From the NCBI GenBank assembly GCA_949297565.1, contig CASFUI010000105.1, positions 1 through 24,238 of the forward strand: a DNA stretch of 24,238 bases, in the 5' to 3' direction. Under the pieces are notes generated by a model. The model made no database searches. It was given only the letters and a program-made list of their open reading frames with translations, and was not told the DNA's origin. This document shows positions 15,566 to 22,450 of this stretch, one piece after another (position 1 is the stretch's first letter; every line of letters starts with the position of its first letter). This DNA is from an uncultured Eubacteriales bacterium. GTDB lineage: Bacteria > Bacillota > Clostridia > Lachnospirales > Lachnospiraceae. Both the position numbers and the translations under genes were made by a program.

Positions 15566-17428
15566 TTATGATGCTTCCTCAAACTGAGAATTGTAAAGGT
15601 CAGCGTAGAAACCGCCTTTTTTGAGCAATTCTTCATGATTGCCCTGCTCCACAATATCGCCGTCCTTCATAACAAGAATCAAATCAGCATCTTTAATTGT
15701 AGAAAGCCTGTGGGCAATGATAAAGCTGGTTCTGCCTTCCATAAGGTTATCCATAGCCTTCTGTATCTGCTGCTCTGTTCTCGTATCGACAGATGAGGTC
15801 GCCTCGTCAAGAATAAGCACAGGATTATCAGCAAGGATTGCTCTTGCAATGGTAAGAAGCTGTTTCTGACCCTGAGATACATTGCTTGCATCCTCATTCA
15901 GCTCCATCTGATAACCACCCGGAAGCGTCTCTATAAAGTGATTTGCATGCGCCGCCTTCGCCGCTTCAATAACCTCTTCGTCAGTCGCGTCAAGACGTCC
16001 GTAACGGATATTTTCCATAATTGTATCCTTATACAGCCATGTATCCTGAAGCACCATTCCGAATGCTTCCCTCAATTCTCTTCTGTTAAAATCTTTTATA
16101 TTGTGACCGTCAAGAAGAATTTCACCTGAATCCACATCATAGAAACGCATGAGAAGTTTGACCATCGTAGTCTTTCCCGCGCCTGTCGGTCCGACAATAG
16201 CAATCTTCTGGCCCGGCTTAACCTTAGCAGAAAAATCCTTGATAATCGTCTGGTCCTCTCTGTACCCGAAACGAACATGCCTGAACTCAACTTCTCCGCG
16301 AATATGGTCAAGGTGAACAGGATTTTTGGCATACTGCTCCTCTTCCTCCTCATTCAGGAATTCAAAAACTCTCTCTGACGCGGCTGCCATAGACTGTACC
16401 TGATTTATAACCTGAGCAATCTGTGTTATAGGCTGTGAAAAGTTTTTCACATACTGAATAAACGCCTGAATATCACCGATAGTAATACTTCCTTTTATGG
16501 CAAGAAAACCTCCGCTTATTGCAACGCCGGCATATCCCAGATTTCCCACAAACGCCATAATCGGATGCATCATTCCAGAGAAAAACTGTGATTTCCATGC
16601 AGATTTATACAAAATATCATTAGTCTCGTTGAACTGTTTTACAATATCTTCTTCCTTGTTAAACGCTTTTACAACAAGATGACCGCTGTAGGTTTCTTCT
16701 ACCTGACCGTTTATATGTCCTAAATATTCCTGCTGCGTCTTAAAGTATTTCTGTGAACGCTTTACAACGAATGAAATCAATCCTGCTGAAACTGGCAGAA
16801 TTACTGCCGCTATAATTGTCATCAATGGAGAGATGCTGAGCATCATTATAAGCACGCCAACCATTGTCGCAACAGAAGTGATAATAGTTGTAATACTCTG
16901 ATTTAAACCCTGTCCGAGCGTATCAACATCGTTTGTAATCCTTGAGAGAACTTCTCCGAATGTCCTGCTCTCAAAATACTTCATAGGCATACGGTTTATT
17001 TTCTCTGAAATTTCTTTACGCAGCCTGTAACATATCTTCTGTGTTATGCCGGTCATAATCCAGCCCTGGCAAAAGCTGAAAATAACGCTTATAAGATAAA
17101 GGACAAGAACAATTACAAGTATTTTTCCTATATACCCGAAATCCATTCCTCCTGTTCCCTGAATCTTTCTCATCAGCCCCTCAGACAGCGCGGTAGTAGC
17201 CTTACCGAGGATTTTCGGGCTGATAACATTAAACACTGTCGAAATTGCCGCAAACAGTATTACTGCAATGATACCGATTTTGAATTTTCCTACATATAAT
17301 GTAAGCTTTGAAATTGAGCCCTTAAAGTTCTTTGCCTTTTCCGGCGCCGCTCCAATTCCTCCGGGTCCGCCCGGTCTGCCCATTCCTCCTGTTTTATGAG
17401 GCATTTTAAAATCCTTTTTTTCTTCCAT
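15566..17428 (-). CDS. ABC exporter subunit with consensus Walker B (LmrD/BmrD-partner type half)
   Basis: This 620-residue half-transporter has a six-helix membrane domain (about 50-340) and a nucleotide-binding domain. Motifs are Walker A GPTGAGKTT (413-421), signature VSQGQ (517-521), Walker B VLILDE with the catalytic Glu542, and switch His573. The signature deviates from LSGGQ, while the Walker B and His are intact. This is the half that supplies Walker A/B to the consensus site and a degenerate signature to the other. The N-terminal 35 residues are Gly/Pro-rich and probably cytosolic. Three bases separate it from the upstream partner gene, and it has a strong AGGAGG. Together the two proteins form a heterodimeric multidrug or peptide exporter of the LmrCD/BmrCD/TM287-288 class. 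The substrate is unknown. Confidence 0.92.
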   Translation of the reverse strand: MEEKKDFKMPHKTGGMGRPGGPGGIGAAPEKAKNFKGSISKLTLYVGKFKIGIIAVILFAAISTVFNVISPKILGKATTALSEGLMRKIQGTGGMDFGYIGKILVIVLVLYLISVIFSFCQGWIMTGITQKICYRLRKEISEKINRMPMKYFESRTFGEVLSRITNDVDTLGQGLNQSITTIITSVATMVGVLIMMLSISPLMTIIAAVILPVSAGLISFVVKRSQKYFKTQQEYLGHINGQVEETYSGHLVVKAFNKEEDIVKQFNETNDILYKSAWKSQFFSGMMHPIMAFVGNLGYAGVAISGGFLAIKGSITIGDIQAFIQYVKNFSQPITQIAQVINQVQSMAAASERVFEFLNEEEEEQYAKNPVHLDHIRGEVEFRHVRFGYREDQTIIKDFSAKVKPGQKIAIVGPTGAGKTTMVKLLMRFYDVDSGEILLDGHNIKDFNRRELREAFGMVLQDTWLYKDTIMENIRYGRLDATDEEVIEAAKAAHANHFIETLPGGYQMELNEDASNVSQGQKQLLTIARAILADNPVLILDEATSSVDTRTEQQIQKAMDNLMEGRTSFIIAHRLSTIKDADLILVMKDGDIVEQGNHEELLKKGGFYADLYNSQFEEAS

Positions 17429-17431
17429 AGC

Positions 17432-19561
17432 TTATGCCTCCTCTCCAAGCTCTTTTGCTGACATCTGTGAACGCGCAATCTGCTGGTAAACCTCGCATGA
17501 GCTCATAAGCTCCTCATGAGTACCCTTTCCTACAATTCTTCCCTCATCCATTACAAGTATCTGGTCTGCATGAAGAATTGTGCTTATTCTCTGCGCAACT
17601 ATAATAACCGTACTGTCCTTAACCTTTCCAGCCAGTTCCTTTCGAAGAGCGGCATCTGTCTTTAAGTCAAGTGCAGAAAAGCTGTCGTCGAAAATATAGA
17701 TTTTCGGATTTTTAGCAATGGCTCTCGCAATAGAAAGCCTCTGCTTCTGACCTCCCGACACATTGGAGCCGCCCTGAGCGATAGGACTGTTATAGCGGTC
17801 TCTCTTACCTTCAATAAATTCTGTCGCCTGAGCGATTCGTGCTGCCTCAGCAATTTCTTCGTCGGTAGCCTCATCGCGTCCATATCTCAAATTCGATGCA
17901 ATAGTTCCTGAGAAAAGCACTCCCTTCTGCGGAACATAACCTATCTCATCTCTTAACTCTTCCATAGCAATATTCTTTACGTTGTGGCCGTCTACCATAA
18001 CTGAGCCCTCTGTGACATCATAAAGTCTTGGAATGAGATTAATGAGAGTTGATTTTCCGCAGCCGGTGCTTCCCACAATAGCAGTAGTCTGTCCCGGCTT
18101 TGCCACAAAATCTATATCTGTAAGTACGTTAGCCTTTGCGTTAGGATACCTGAAAGACACATGATTGAATGTTACTACACCATTATGCTCCTCAAGACGC
18201 TCCGGATTTTCCGGATTTTTAATTGAAGGGACTTCTTTAAGAACCTCCTCAATTCTGTTTGCAGAAACAGCAGCTCTAGGAAGCATAATCGACATCATAG
18301 TGAGCATCAAAAATGACATGACAATCTGCATGGCATATGTGATAAATGCTGTCATTGCGCCAACCTGCATACTTCCCTCATCAATCTTGTGAGACGCAAC
18401 CCAGATAATCAATACGTTTAACCCGTACATGATAAATGTCATCGTAGGCATCATAAATGTCATTACACGGTTAGTGAAAATCATTGTCTTTGTCAGCGAT
18501 CTGTTAGCCTGGTCAAATCGCTCCTCTTCTTTCTTTTCGCGTCCAAAGGCACGAATAACCGAAAGGCCTGTAAGAATTTCTCTTGAAACAAGGTTCACAT
18601 TATCAACAAGCTTCTGCATAAGCTTGAATTTAGGCATTGCAATAGCCATAAGAAGCAGCACAACACCTATAATCAAAACAACCGCAAGCGCAATTACCCA
18701 TTCCATTCCTGCGCCTGTCTCCATAACCTTAAAAATTCCCCCGATACCAAGAATTGGAGCATACAACACCATTCTCAGCATAAGTACAGTGACAAGCTGT
18801 ACCTGCTGTATATCGTTAGTTGTTCTTGTAATAAGTGATGCCGTTGAGTATTTATCCATTTCCGCATTGGAAAAGTTAATTACATTTTTATATACATTTC
18901 CGCGCAAATCACGTCCTATTCCGGCAGCGACTCTCGAAGCTGAAAGTCCTACAAGAACTGTTGTAAATGCAACAAGCAATGCCATTGCTATCATTTTTGC
19001 GCCCGACACCCAAAGATACCTCGTCTGAATGGCATCCATATCAAGTCCCGCGTTTGTGTCCTGCTTTACAGCGTATGCAACGCCCATAGAGCTGACTAGA
19101 GAAGAGCCCATTGCATCAATAGTCTCAGATGCTTTCTCCCGAATCTGATTTACTGTTTCATCTGTCAGCATTCCTTCGTCCGAGAGCATCATAAGCTGCT
19201 GCTTCTCTTCATCTGTCATCTGATTATTTATAATAAGAGGAAGAATAAACTTCTCATCATATGACGACAGAGTTTTTTCGCTCTTAATATTGAGTCTGTA
19301 AATATCGCCGTCTAAATCATAGCTTTCCTGCCAGATTGTCTTCTCTTCATCTGTCATAAAAATCTGAGCAAGTTTATATTCATCCTGTGTAATCGCTTCC
19401 GGCATAACATGCTCTACACCGCCGTTCTGAATCCCCACATCAATAATATCAGATGTGTACTGAGGAAGCGACAAATCACACCATGCCTGCAAAACCAGAA
19501 GTATTAATATGACTATTACTGACTTCCAGTAAGGCAGCAAATTTTTAAAAATTCTACTCAT
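17432..19561 (-). CDS. ABC exporter subunit with degenerate Walker B and extracellular insertion
   Basis: This 709-residue half-transporter carries a long hydrophilic, acidic insertion (about 36-175) between the first and second membrane helices, presumably an extracellular domain like the one in one half of BmrCD-type exporters. NBD motifs: Walker A GSTGCGKST (497-505), canonical signature VSGGQ (601-605), Walker B IYIFDD with Asp626 where the catalytic Glu should be, and Gln657 in place of the switch His. Loss of both residues marks a non-hydrolysing site. It pairs with VSQGQ of the partner. The ATG at 19561 has GGAG 7 nt upstream, and the gene is the first of the two-gene operon. Its stop is 3 nt from the partner's start. 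Confidence 0.92.
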   Translation of the reverse strand: MSRIFKNLLPYWKSVIVILILLVLQAWCDLSLPQYTSDIIDVGIQNGGVEHVMPEAITQDEYKLAQIFMTDEEKTIWQESYDLDGDIYRLNIKSEKTLSSYDEKFILPLIINNQMTDEEKQQLMMLSDEGMLTDETVNQIREKASETIDAMGSSLVSSMGVAYAVKQDTNAGLDMDAIQTRYLWVSGAKMIAMALLVAFTTVLVGLSASRVAAGIGRDLRGNVYKNVINFSNAEMDKYSTASLITRTTNDIQQVQLVTVLMLRMVLYAPILGIGGIFKVMETGAGMEWVIALAVVLIIGVVLLLMAIAMPKFKLMQKLVDNVNLVSREILTGLSVIRAFGREKKEEERFDQANRSLTKTMIFTNRVMTFMMPTMTFIMYGLNVLIIWVASHKIDEGSMQVGAMTAFITYAMQIVMSFLMLTMMSIMLPRAAVSANRIEEVLKEVPSIKNPENPERLEEHNGVVTFNHVSFRYPNAKANVLTDIDFVAKPGQTTAIVGSTGCGKSTLINLIPRLYDVTEGSVMVDGHNVKNIAMEELRDEIGYVPQKGVLFSGTIASNLRYGRDEATDEEIAEAARIAQATEFIEGKRDRYNSPIAQGGSNVSGGQKQRLSIARAIAKNPKIYIFDDSFSALDLKTDAALRKELAGKVKDSTVIIVAQRISTILHADQILVMDEGRIVGKGTHEELMSSCEVYQQIARSQMSAKELGEEA

Positions 19562-19652
19562 GATTTATCTCCTTTTCCTTAAATTAGCATTCCTTGATAT
19601 TAACACGCATTTTTAAAAAAATAAAGAAAAATACTATGAGTTTTTAATAAAA

Positions 19653-19680
19653 TATATATAAAAATTCTTCCAATCGTAAA
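19653..19680 (-). promoter_or_regulatory. Possible promoter of the ABC exporter operon
   Basis: On the minus strand TTTACG (19675-19680) and TATATA (19653-19658) are 16 bases apart, upstream of the exporter ATG at 19561. The region is very AT-rich, so chance matches are likely. No terminator was seen after the preceding membrane-protein gene, so read-through is also possible. Confidence 0.25.
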
Positions 19681-19708
19681 ATAACACAATTAACAGGCAT
19701 CACCATAC

Positions 19709-20959
19709 TCAGTACAAAACGCATAAATCCCATGCATGATACAGATAGTCGGACATATACGCCGCACCGCTTACATTGCCCCATGAAAGCAGCTTTACTA
19801 TTCCCTGTCCGGCTCCGTAGCAGAACATCTGCTTTTCCAGCTCGGCATATCTATCGTCATATCTGTTACTTCTTACAGTATTATACACATTGTATTCTTC
19901 AGCTTTATTGCAGAAACTGAGTATTTGTATATCTGCATCCTTATTATAAATTTCATCTGCTTTGCATACCTTAATATTACCCGGAAGCATAAGGAAACTT
20001 GTCATAAACGCACATAAAACCATAAAAATAAGCCCTCTGTTTCCTTTTGCTCCGGATTTGAAAACATTTATAAAATCTTCTTCATCGCACATACATATTC
20101 TCTCTGTAATTATAATTCCTGCCATACCTGAAGCCGTATATGCCGCCGTCTTAATTATGTCTAAAACAAGAATTTTTGATGCGGAAATATGTCTGCTCTG
20201 TATGTACAAACCTGATTGTGACGCCAAAAGCTCTGACATATATGACGGTGCAAGCTCTGAATTACTGTGAACGGCAGTAGTTACAATATACCCCAGCACG
20301 TACAGAATAAGAAACAATATGAGAAGCTTAATATATACCCGGAAATTTATATTTATACCTTTAAATAATGATTTTAAATTTCTATTATTGTTATTTACCA
20401 TCTCATCTTTTCCATACATAACTCTCCAGAACGCAGCCGTCGGCAGAGGCATTACGGCAAGTGTTACCGCTGTTATAATATAATCGCTGAATTCCTTTAT
20501 TACATCTACAGTCACACTTTCATGCAGCATTCTGTACAGAAAAGCCGCCATTAATCCGCTTATAAAAGATAGTACCAATACCGCTCCGCAGTACGCAGAA
20601 ATGATTTTGAGAAATTTGGATAATATTTTGCTTGCTCTGAAATTTATTTTAACTAAGCTATTATTTTTGTCTGTTGAGGAATTTAAAGAAATACTTCCGC
20701 ATTTATCTGAGGAATATGCAAATGCGGCGCAATCATATGCAAGACATACCACAAGCAGAAGTATGCATATAAATGCTATTACAAGAAACATAAGACTAAA
20801 CATTATTTCAACCGGCAGAAAGCCACTTCCCGCCGGTTTCATAATACTGCCTATCACACAATTTACAGCCAGAGGAATCAGAAACGTATGACTAACCCCC
20901 AAAACTAGTGACATTGCCAAAATGATAAACAGCTTATTTTGTTTTAAAGACACTCTCAT
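19709..20959 (-). CDS. Unrecognised polytopic membrane protein
   Basis: This protein of about 416 residues belongs to no family I recognise. Hydrophobic segments lie at about 7-35, 45-74, 114-140, 157-177, 205-227, 259-282 and 306-325. A polar Asn-rich stretch (VNNNNRN, about 188-194) lies between the fourth and fifth. The last 90 residues are hydrophilic with scattered Tyr and Cys and no motif. ATG 20959 is preferred over the TTG three codons upstream. The best ribosome-binding match is CAGGGA about 10 nt before it, so initiation is weak. It lies alone between a repeat-rich spacer and the ABC operon, same strand. A permease-like or accessory role for the exporter is possible but has no direct support. 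Confidence 0.6.
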   Translation of the reverse strand: MRVSLKQNKLFIILAMSLVLGVSHTFLIPLAVNCVIGSIMKPAGSGFLPVEIMFSLMFLVIAFICILLLVVCLAYDCAAFAYSSDKCGSISLNSSTDKNNSLVKINFRASKILSKFLKIISAYCGAVLVLSFISGLMAAFLYRMLHESVTVDVIKEFSDYIITAVTLAVMPLPTAAFWRVMYGKDEMVNNNNRNLKSLFKGININFRVYIKLLILFLILYVLGYIVTTAVHSNSELAPSYMSELLASQSGLYIQSRHISASKILVLDIIKTAAYTASGMAGIIITERICMCDEEDFINVFKSGAKGNRGLIFMVLCAFMTSFLMLPGNIKVCKADEIYNKDADIQILSFCNKAEEYNVYNTVRSNRYDDRYAELEKQMFCYGAGQGIVKLLSWGNVSGAAYMSDYLYHAWDLCVLY

Positions 20960-20999
20960 AACTACCAATCCCTGTCATTGTTGTACTCATTATTCCATG

Positions 21000-21075
21000 T
21001 CCGCCATGCGGGCATGAAGCCTCCGGCGGATTTTAAGCGCTCTTATTTTTGCGGTAAACGCAAAAATTAATGCGC
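21000..21075. repeat. Palindromic repeat-like block, two nested hairpins
   Basis: TCCGCC (21000-21005) pairs with GGCGGA (21025-21030). Directly after it, ATTTTTGCG (21045-21053) and CGCAAAAAT (21059-21067) form a perfect 9-bp stem with loop GTAAA. That stem is enclosed, across symmetrical 4-nt internal loops, by GCGC (21037-21040) and GCGC (21072-21075). The GC-rich then AT-rich hairpin design is unlike the surrounding AT-rich spacer and suggests a dispersed palindromic element or structured RNA. Confidence 0.45.
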
Positions 21076-21076
21076 A

Positions 21077-21107
21077 GATATAATGTGCACTAGGTGCACA
21101 TTATATC
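21077..21107. repeat. Perfect 14-bp palindrome with 3-nt centre
   Basis: GATATAATGTGCAC (21077-21090), centre TAG, then its exact reverse complement (21094-21107). The tight centre would suit a dimeric regulator's operator or a hairpin. No T-tract follows on either strand, so it is not a standard terminator. Confidence 0.6.
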
Positions 21108-21138
21108 AATTATGACACCTCTCATCTTTTAATGATTA

Positions 21139-21229
21139 CAGCGACAGCCGCATGTAAGTATCCAATAAAAAATTCTGCTTACTGCAGGCTGGCTTGCGGA
21201 AACCTTACATGCATGAATTCATCCCGCTG
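21139..21229. repeat. Nested inverted repeats, possible structured RNA
   Basis: CAGCG (21139-21143) pairs with CGCTG (21225-21229). Inside it GCATGTAAG (21150-21158) pairs with CTTACATGC (21204-21212). Inside that CTGC (21175-21178) and GCAG (21184-21187) form a small hairpin. The co-axial nesting over 91 nt looks like a folded RNA, but the strand and expression are not known. Confidence 0.4.
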
Positions 21230-21468
21230 ATACTATACACGTACTTTTATGTTTTATGAGATTTTTTTACCAAATAATGAATATTTCGCACTGAACATAT
21301 TATATATACTGATTTACAACAATTTTTAAAAATTTAATATGATTTAAGGTATACTCAGTAAATTAAACCATACATAGATTGATTTTAGAGTAATATATAT
21401 CAGCCTGTCTAGGTCTGTTTTTGTATATTTATGTCATTTCTCACGACTGAAAACAGTCATGTTTCCAA

Positions 21469-21996
21469 TCATTTTACATAATACACGTAATTATCTTTTA
21501 TCGGGTGTGACTGCGGCTCCTCTCCGTCCGCATAACCGAGAATACAATGTCCTATACCCTCATAATCTCCCTCTATTCCGAGGGATTTAAGAAGCTCTTT
21601 GCCCTCGGCAGTTTCAAATTCCTCCTTTGCGCGATGTATCCAGCAGCTTCCTATTCCCTCCGAATGTGCCGCGAGCATAAGATTTCCCATCACGAGACTT
21701 CCGTCATAAATATATGTAGGACGCTCCTTATCCGCAAGCACTACAAGCACAGCCGGAGCTCCGTAAAACGGGTCAAACTCCTCACCCTTACCCATTATCA
21801 TTGCATTCATTTTTGAGAGCTTATCACGCACCTTTTTATCAGTAACAGCAATAATAATAGGAGACTGCTTTCCCATACCTGTCGGAGCATAAGTGCCCGC
21901 CTTGATAATTCGTTCCAATACATCCTCCGGTATGGCATCAGGCTTATATTTTCTGATGCTTCTTCTTGTAATCATGTTCTCAATAACTTCATTCAT
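21469..21996 (-). CDS. Small nitroreductase-family flavoprotein
   Basis: This 175-residue protein has the nitroreductase-fold signatures: ITRRSIRKYKPDAIP near the start (Arg11, Arg12, Arg15 for FMN phosphate contact), AGTYAPTGMGKQS (33-45), the helix SLVMGNLMLAAHSEGIGSCWI, and a C-terminal GYADGEEP loop. Family members are FMN-dependent homodimers that use NAD(P)H to reduce nitro compounds, quinones or flavins. The length suits the short group. ATG 21996 is chosen because AAAGGAGG lies 9 nt upstream. An in-frame ATG at 22029 would place that site inside the gene. It lies downstream of the copper ATPase but has its own promoter-like sequence and a structured leader. The physiological substrate is unknown. 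Confidence 0.9.
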   Translation of the reverse strand: MNEVIENMITRRSIRKYKPDAIPEDVLERIIKAGTYAPTGMGKQSPIIIAVTDKKVRDKLSKMNAMIMGKGEEFDPFYGAPAVLVVLADKERPTYIYDGSLVMGNLMLAAHSEGIGSCWIHRAKEEFETAEGKELLKSLGIEGDYEGIGHCILGYADGEEPQSHPIKDNYVYYVK

Positions 21997-22023
21997 AAAA
22001 TTTAACCTCCTTTTATGCAGCTG

Positions 22024-22116
22024 CAACATATATTCTTAGCAAAGCATTTTTATTCTATAGGAAGTTCAGAGAACTTTCCTGTAGAATAAAATAAGCGCTG
22101 CAATGATTATATGTTG
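22024..22116 (-). ncRNA. Structured 5' leader of the nitroreductase gene, candidate cis-regulatory RNA
   Basis: In the minus-strand transcript, CAACATATA (22108-22116) pairs with TATATGTTG (22024-22032). These 9 bp close a region holding a long hairpin: arms 22048-22066 and 22072-22091, loop CAGAG on the plus strand, with one bulge and one non-Watson-Crick pair. A TGCAGC just inside the 5' side could instead pair with GCTGCA lying just upstream of the AAAGGAGG, so two alternative folds exist. It matches no riboswitch class I know. Confidence 0.4.
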
Positions 22117-22186
22117 TGGTTTTTCTTCATTATAGCACAGACAGCTATAAAGATTCTACCTACAGCAAATAACACAGCAGCGCTTA
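22092..22186. promoter_or_regulatory. Exact 10-bp inverted repeat flanking the nitroreductase promoter
   Basis: TAAGCGCTGC (22092-22101) and its exact reverse complement GCAGCGCTTA (22177-22186) sit about 75 bp apart, on either side of the -10 element at 22129-22134. Distant inverted half-sites around a promoter can serve looping repressors. Chance or a relic of an inserted element is also possible. Confidence 0.3.
22129..22137 (-). promoter_or_regulatory. Extended -10 promoter of the nitroreductase gene
   Basis: The minus strand reads TGCTATAAT, a perfect -10 box with an extended TGN motif. No good -35 box is found at 16-18 bp. The predicted start near 22122 gives a leader of about 125 nt. 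Confidence 0.5.
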
Positions 22187-22240
22187 AAACCATATACCAA
22201 TAATCTTTCAAGAAAATTTGTCTTCAAAATTATCTGGTTA

Positions 22241-22450
22241 TTATACTATCTGATTTACCTTGTAATCCTGCGCCTCTACCGCGTCCTTAAGCACAGAATC
22301 ATCAACCTCGGCATTGAGCGTAACAACAGCTGTTCCCGCCTCATGGCTGACAACCGCCTCGTCTACCTGGGCGAGCGCCTCAAGCGCCTTCTTTACTCTT
22401 GCCTCACAATGTCCGCACATCATACCTTCAATTTTAATTGTCTTTTTCAT
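22241..22450 (-). CDS. Internal CopZ-like copper chaperone start within copA
   Basis: An in-frame ATG at 22450 stands 8 nt after a full AAAGGAG (22459-22465 on the minus strand), ideal initiation geometry. From there the product is a complete 69-residue HMA domain with the MxCxxC copper site (MMCGHC, residues 10-15), the size and fold of free-standing CopZ. The same codons are the C-terminal domain of the fused ATPase. A separate chaperone may therefore be made from the copA message by internal initiation. It could instead simply be a fused domain with a relic ribosome binding site. Confidence 0.45.
   Translation of the reverse strand: MKKTIKIEGMMCGHCEARVKKALEALAQVDEAVVSHEAGTAVVTLNAEVDDSVLKDAVEAQDYKVNQIV

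Larger units (their letters stand above)
20960..21468. other. Gene-free spacer with multiple inverted repeats
   Basis: No convincing coding frame is present. The left half (21000-21229) is filled with inverted repeats, listed separately. The right half (21230-21468) is AT-rich. The only other structure seen there is a 5-bp hairpin at 21445-21458 just after the nitroreductase stop, without a T-tract. Confidence 0.6.

Noticed and set aside
18429..19028. Plus-strand ORF of 199 codons inside the ABC exporter gene
   Set aside because: It is the reverse-complement shadow of a well-supported transporter gene, with low-complexity Ser/Ile/Thr content and no ribosome binding site or homology by eye.
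21445..21458. Terminator after the nitroreductase gene
   Set aside because: The stem is only 5 bp (GACTG/CAGTC) with no T-tract on the minus strand.
22048..22091. Intrinsic terminator of copA
   Set aside because: The hairpin is strong but is followed by no T-run in the minus direction, and it lies within the nitroreductase leader rather than directly after copA.
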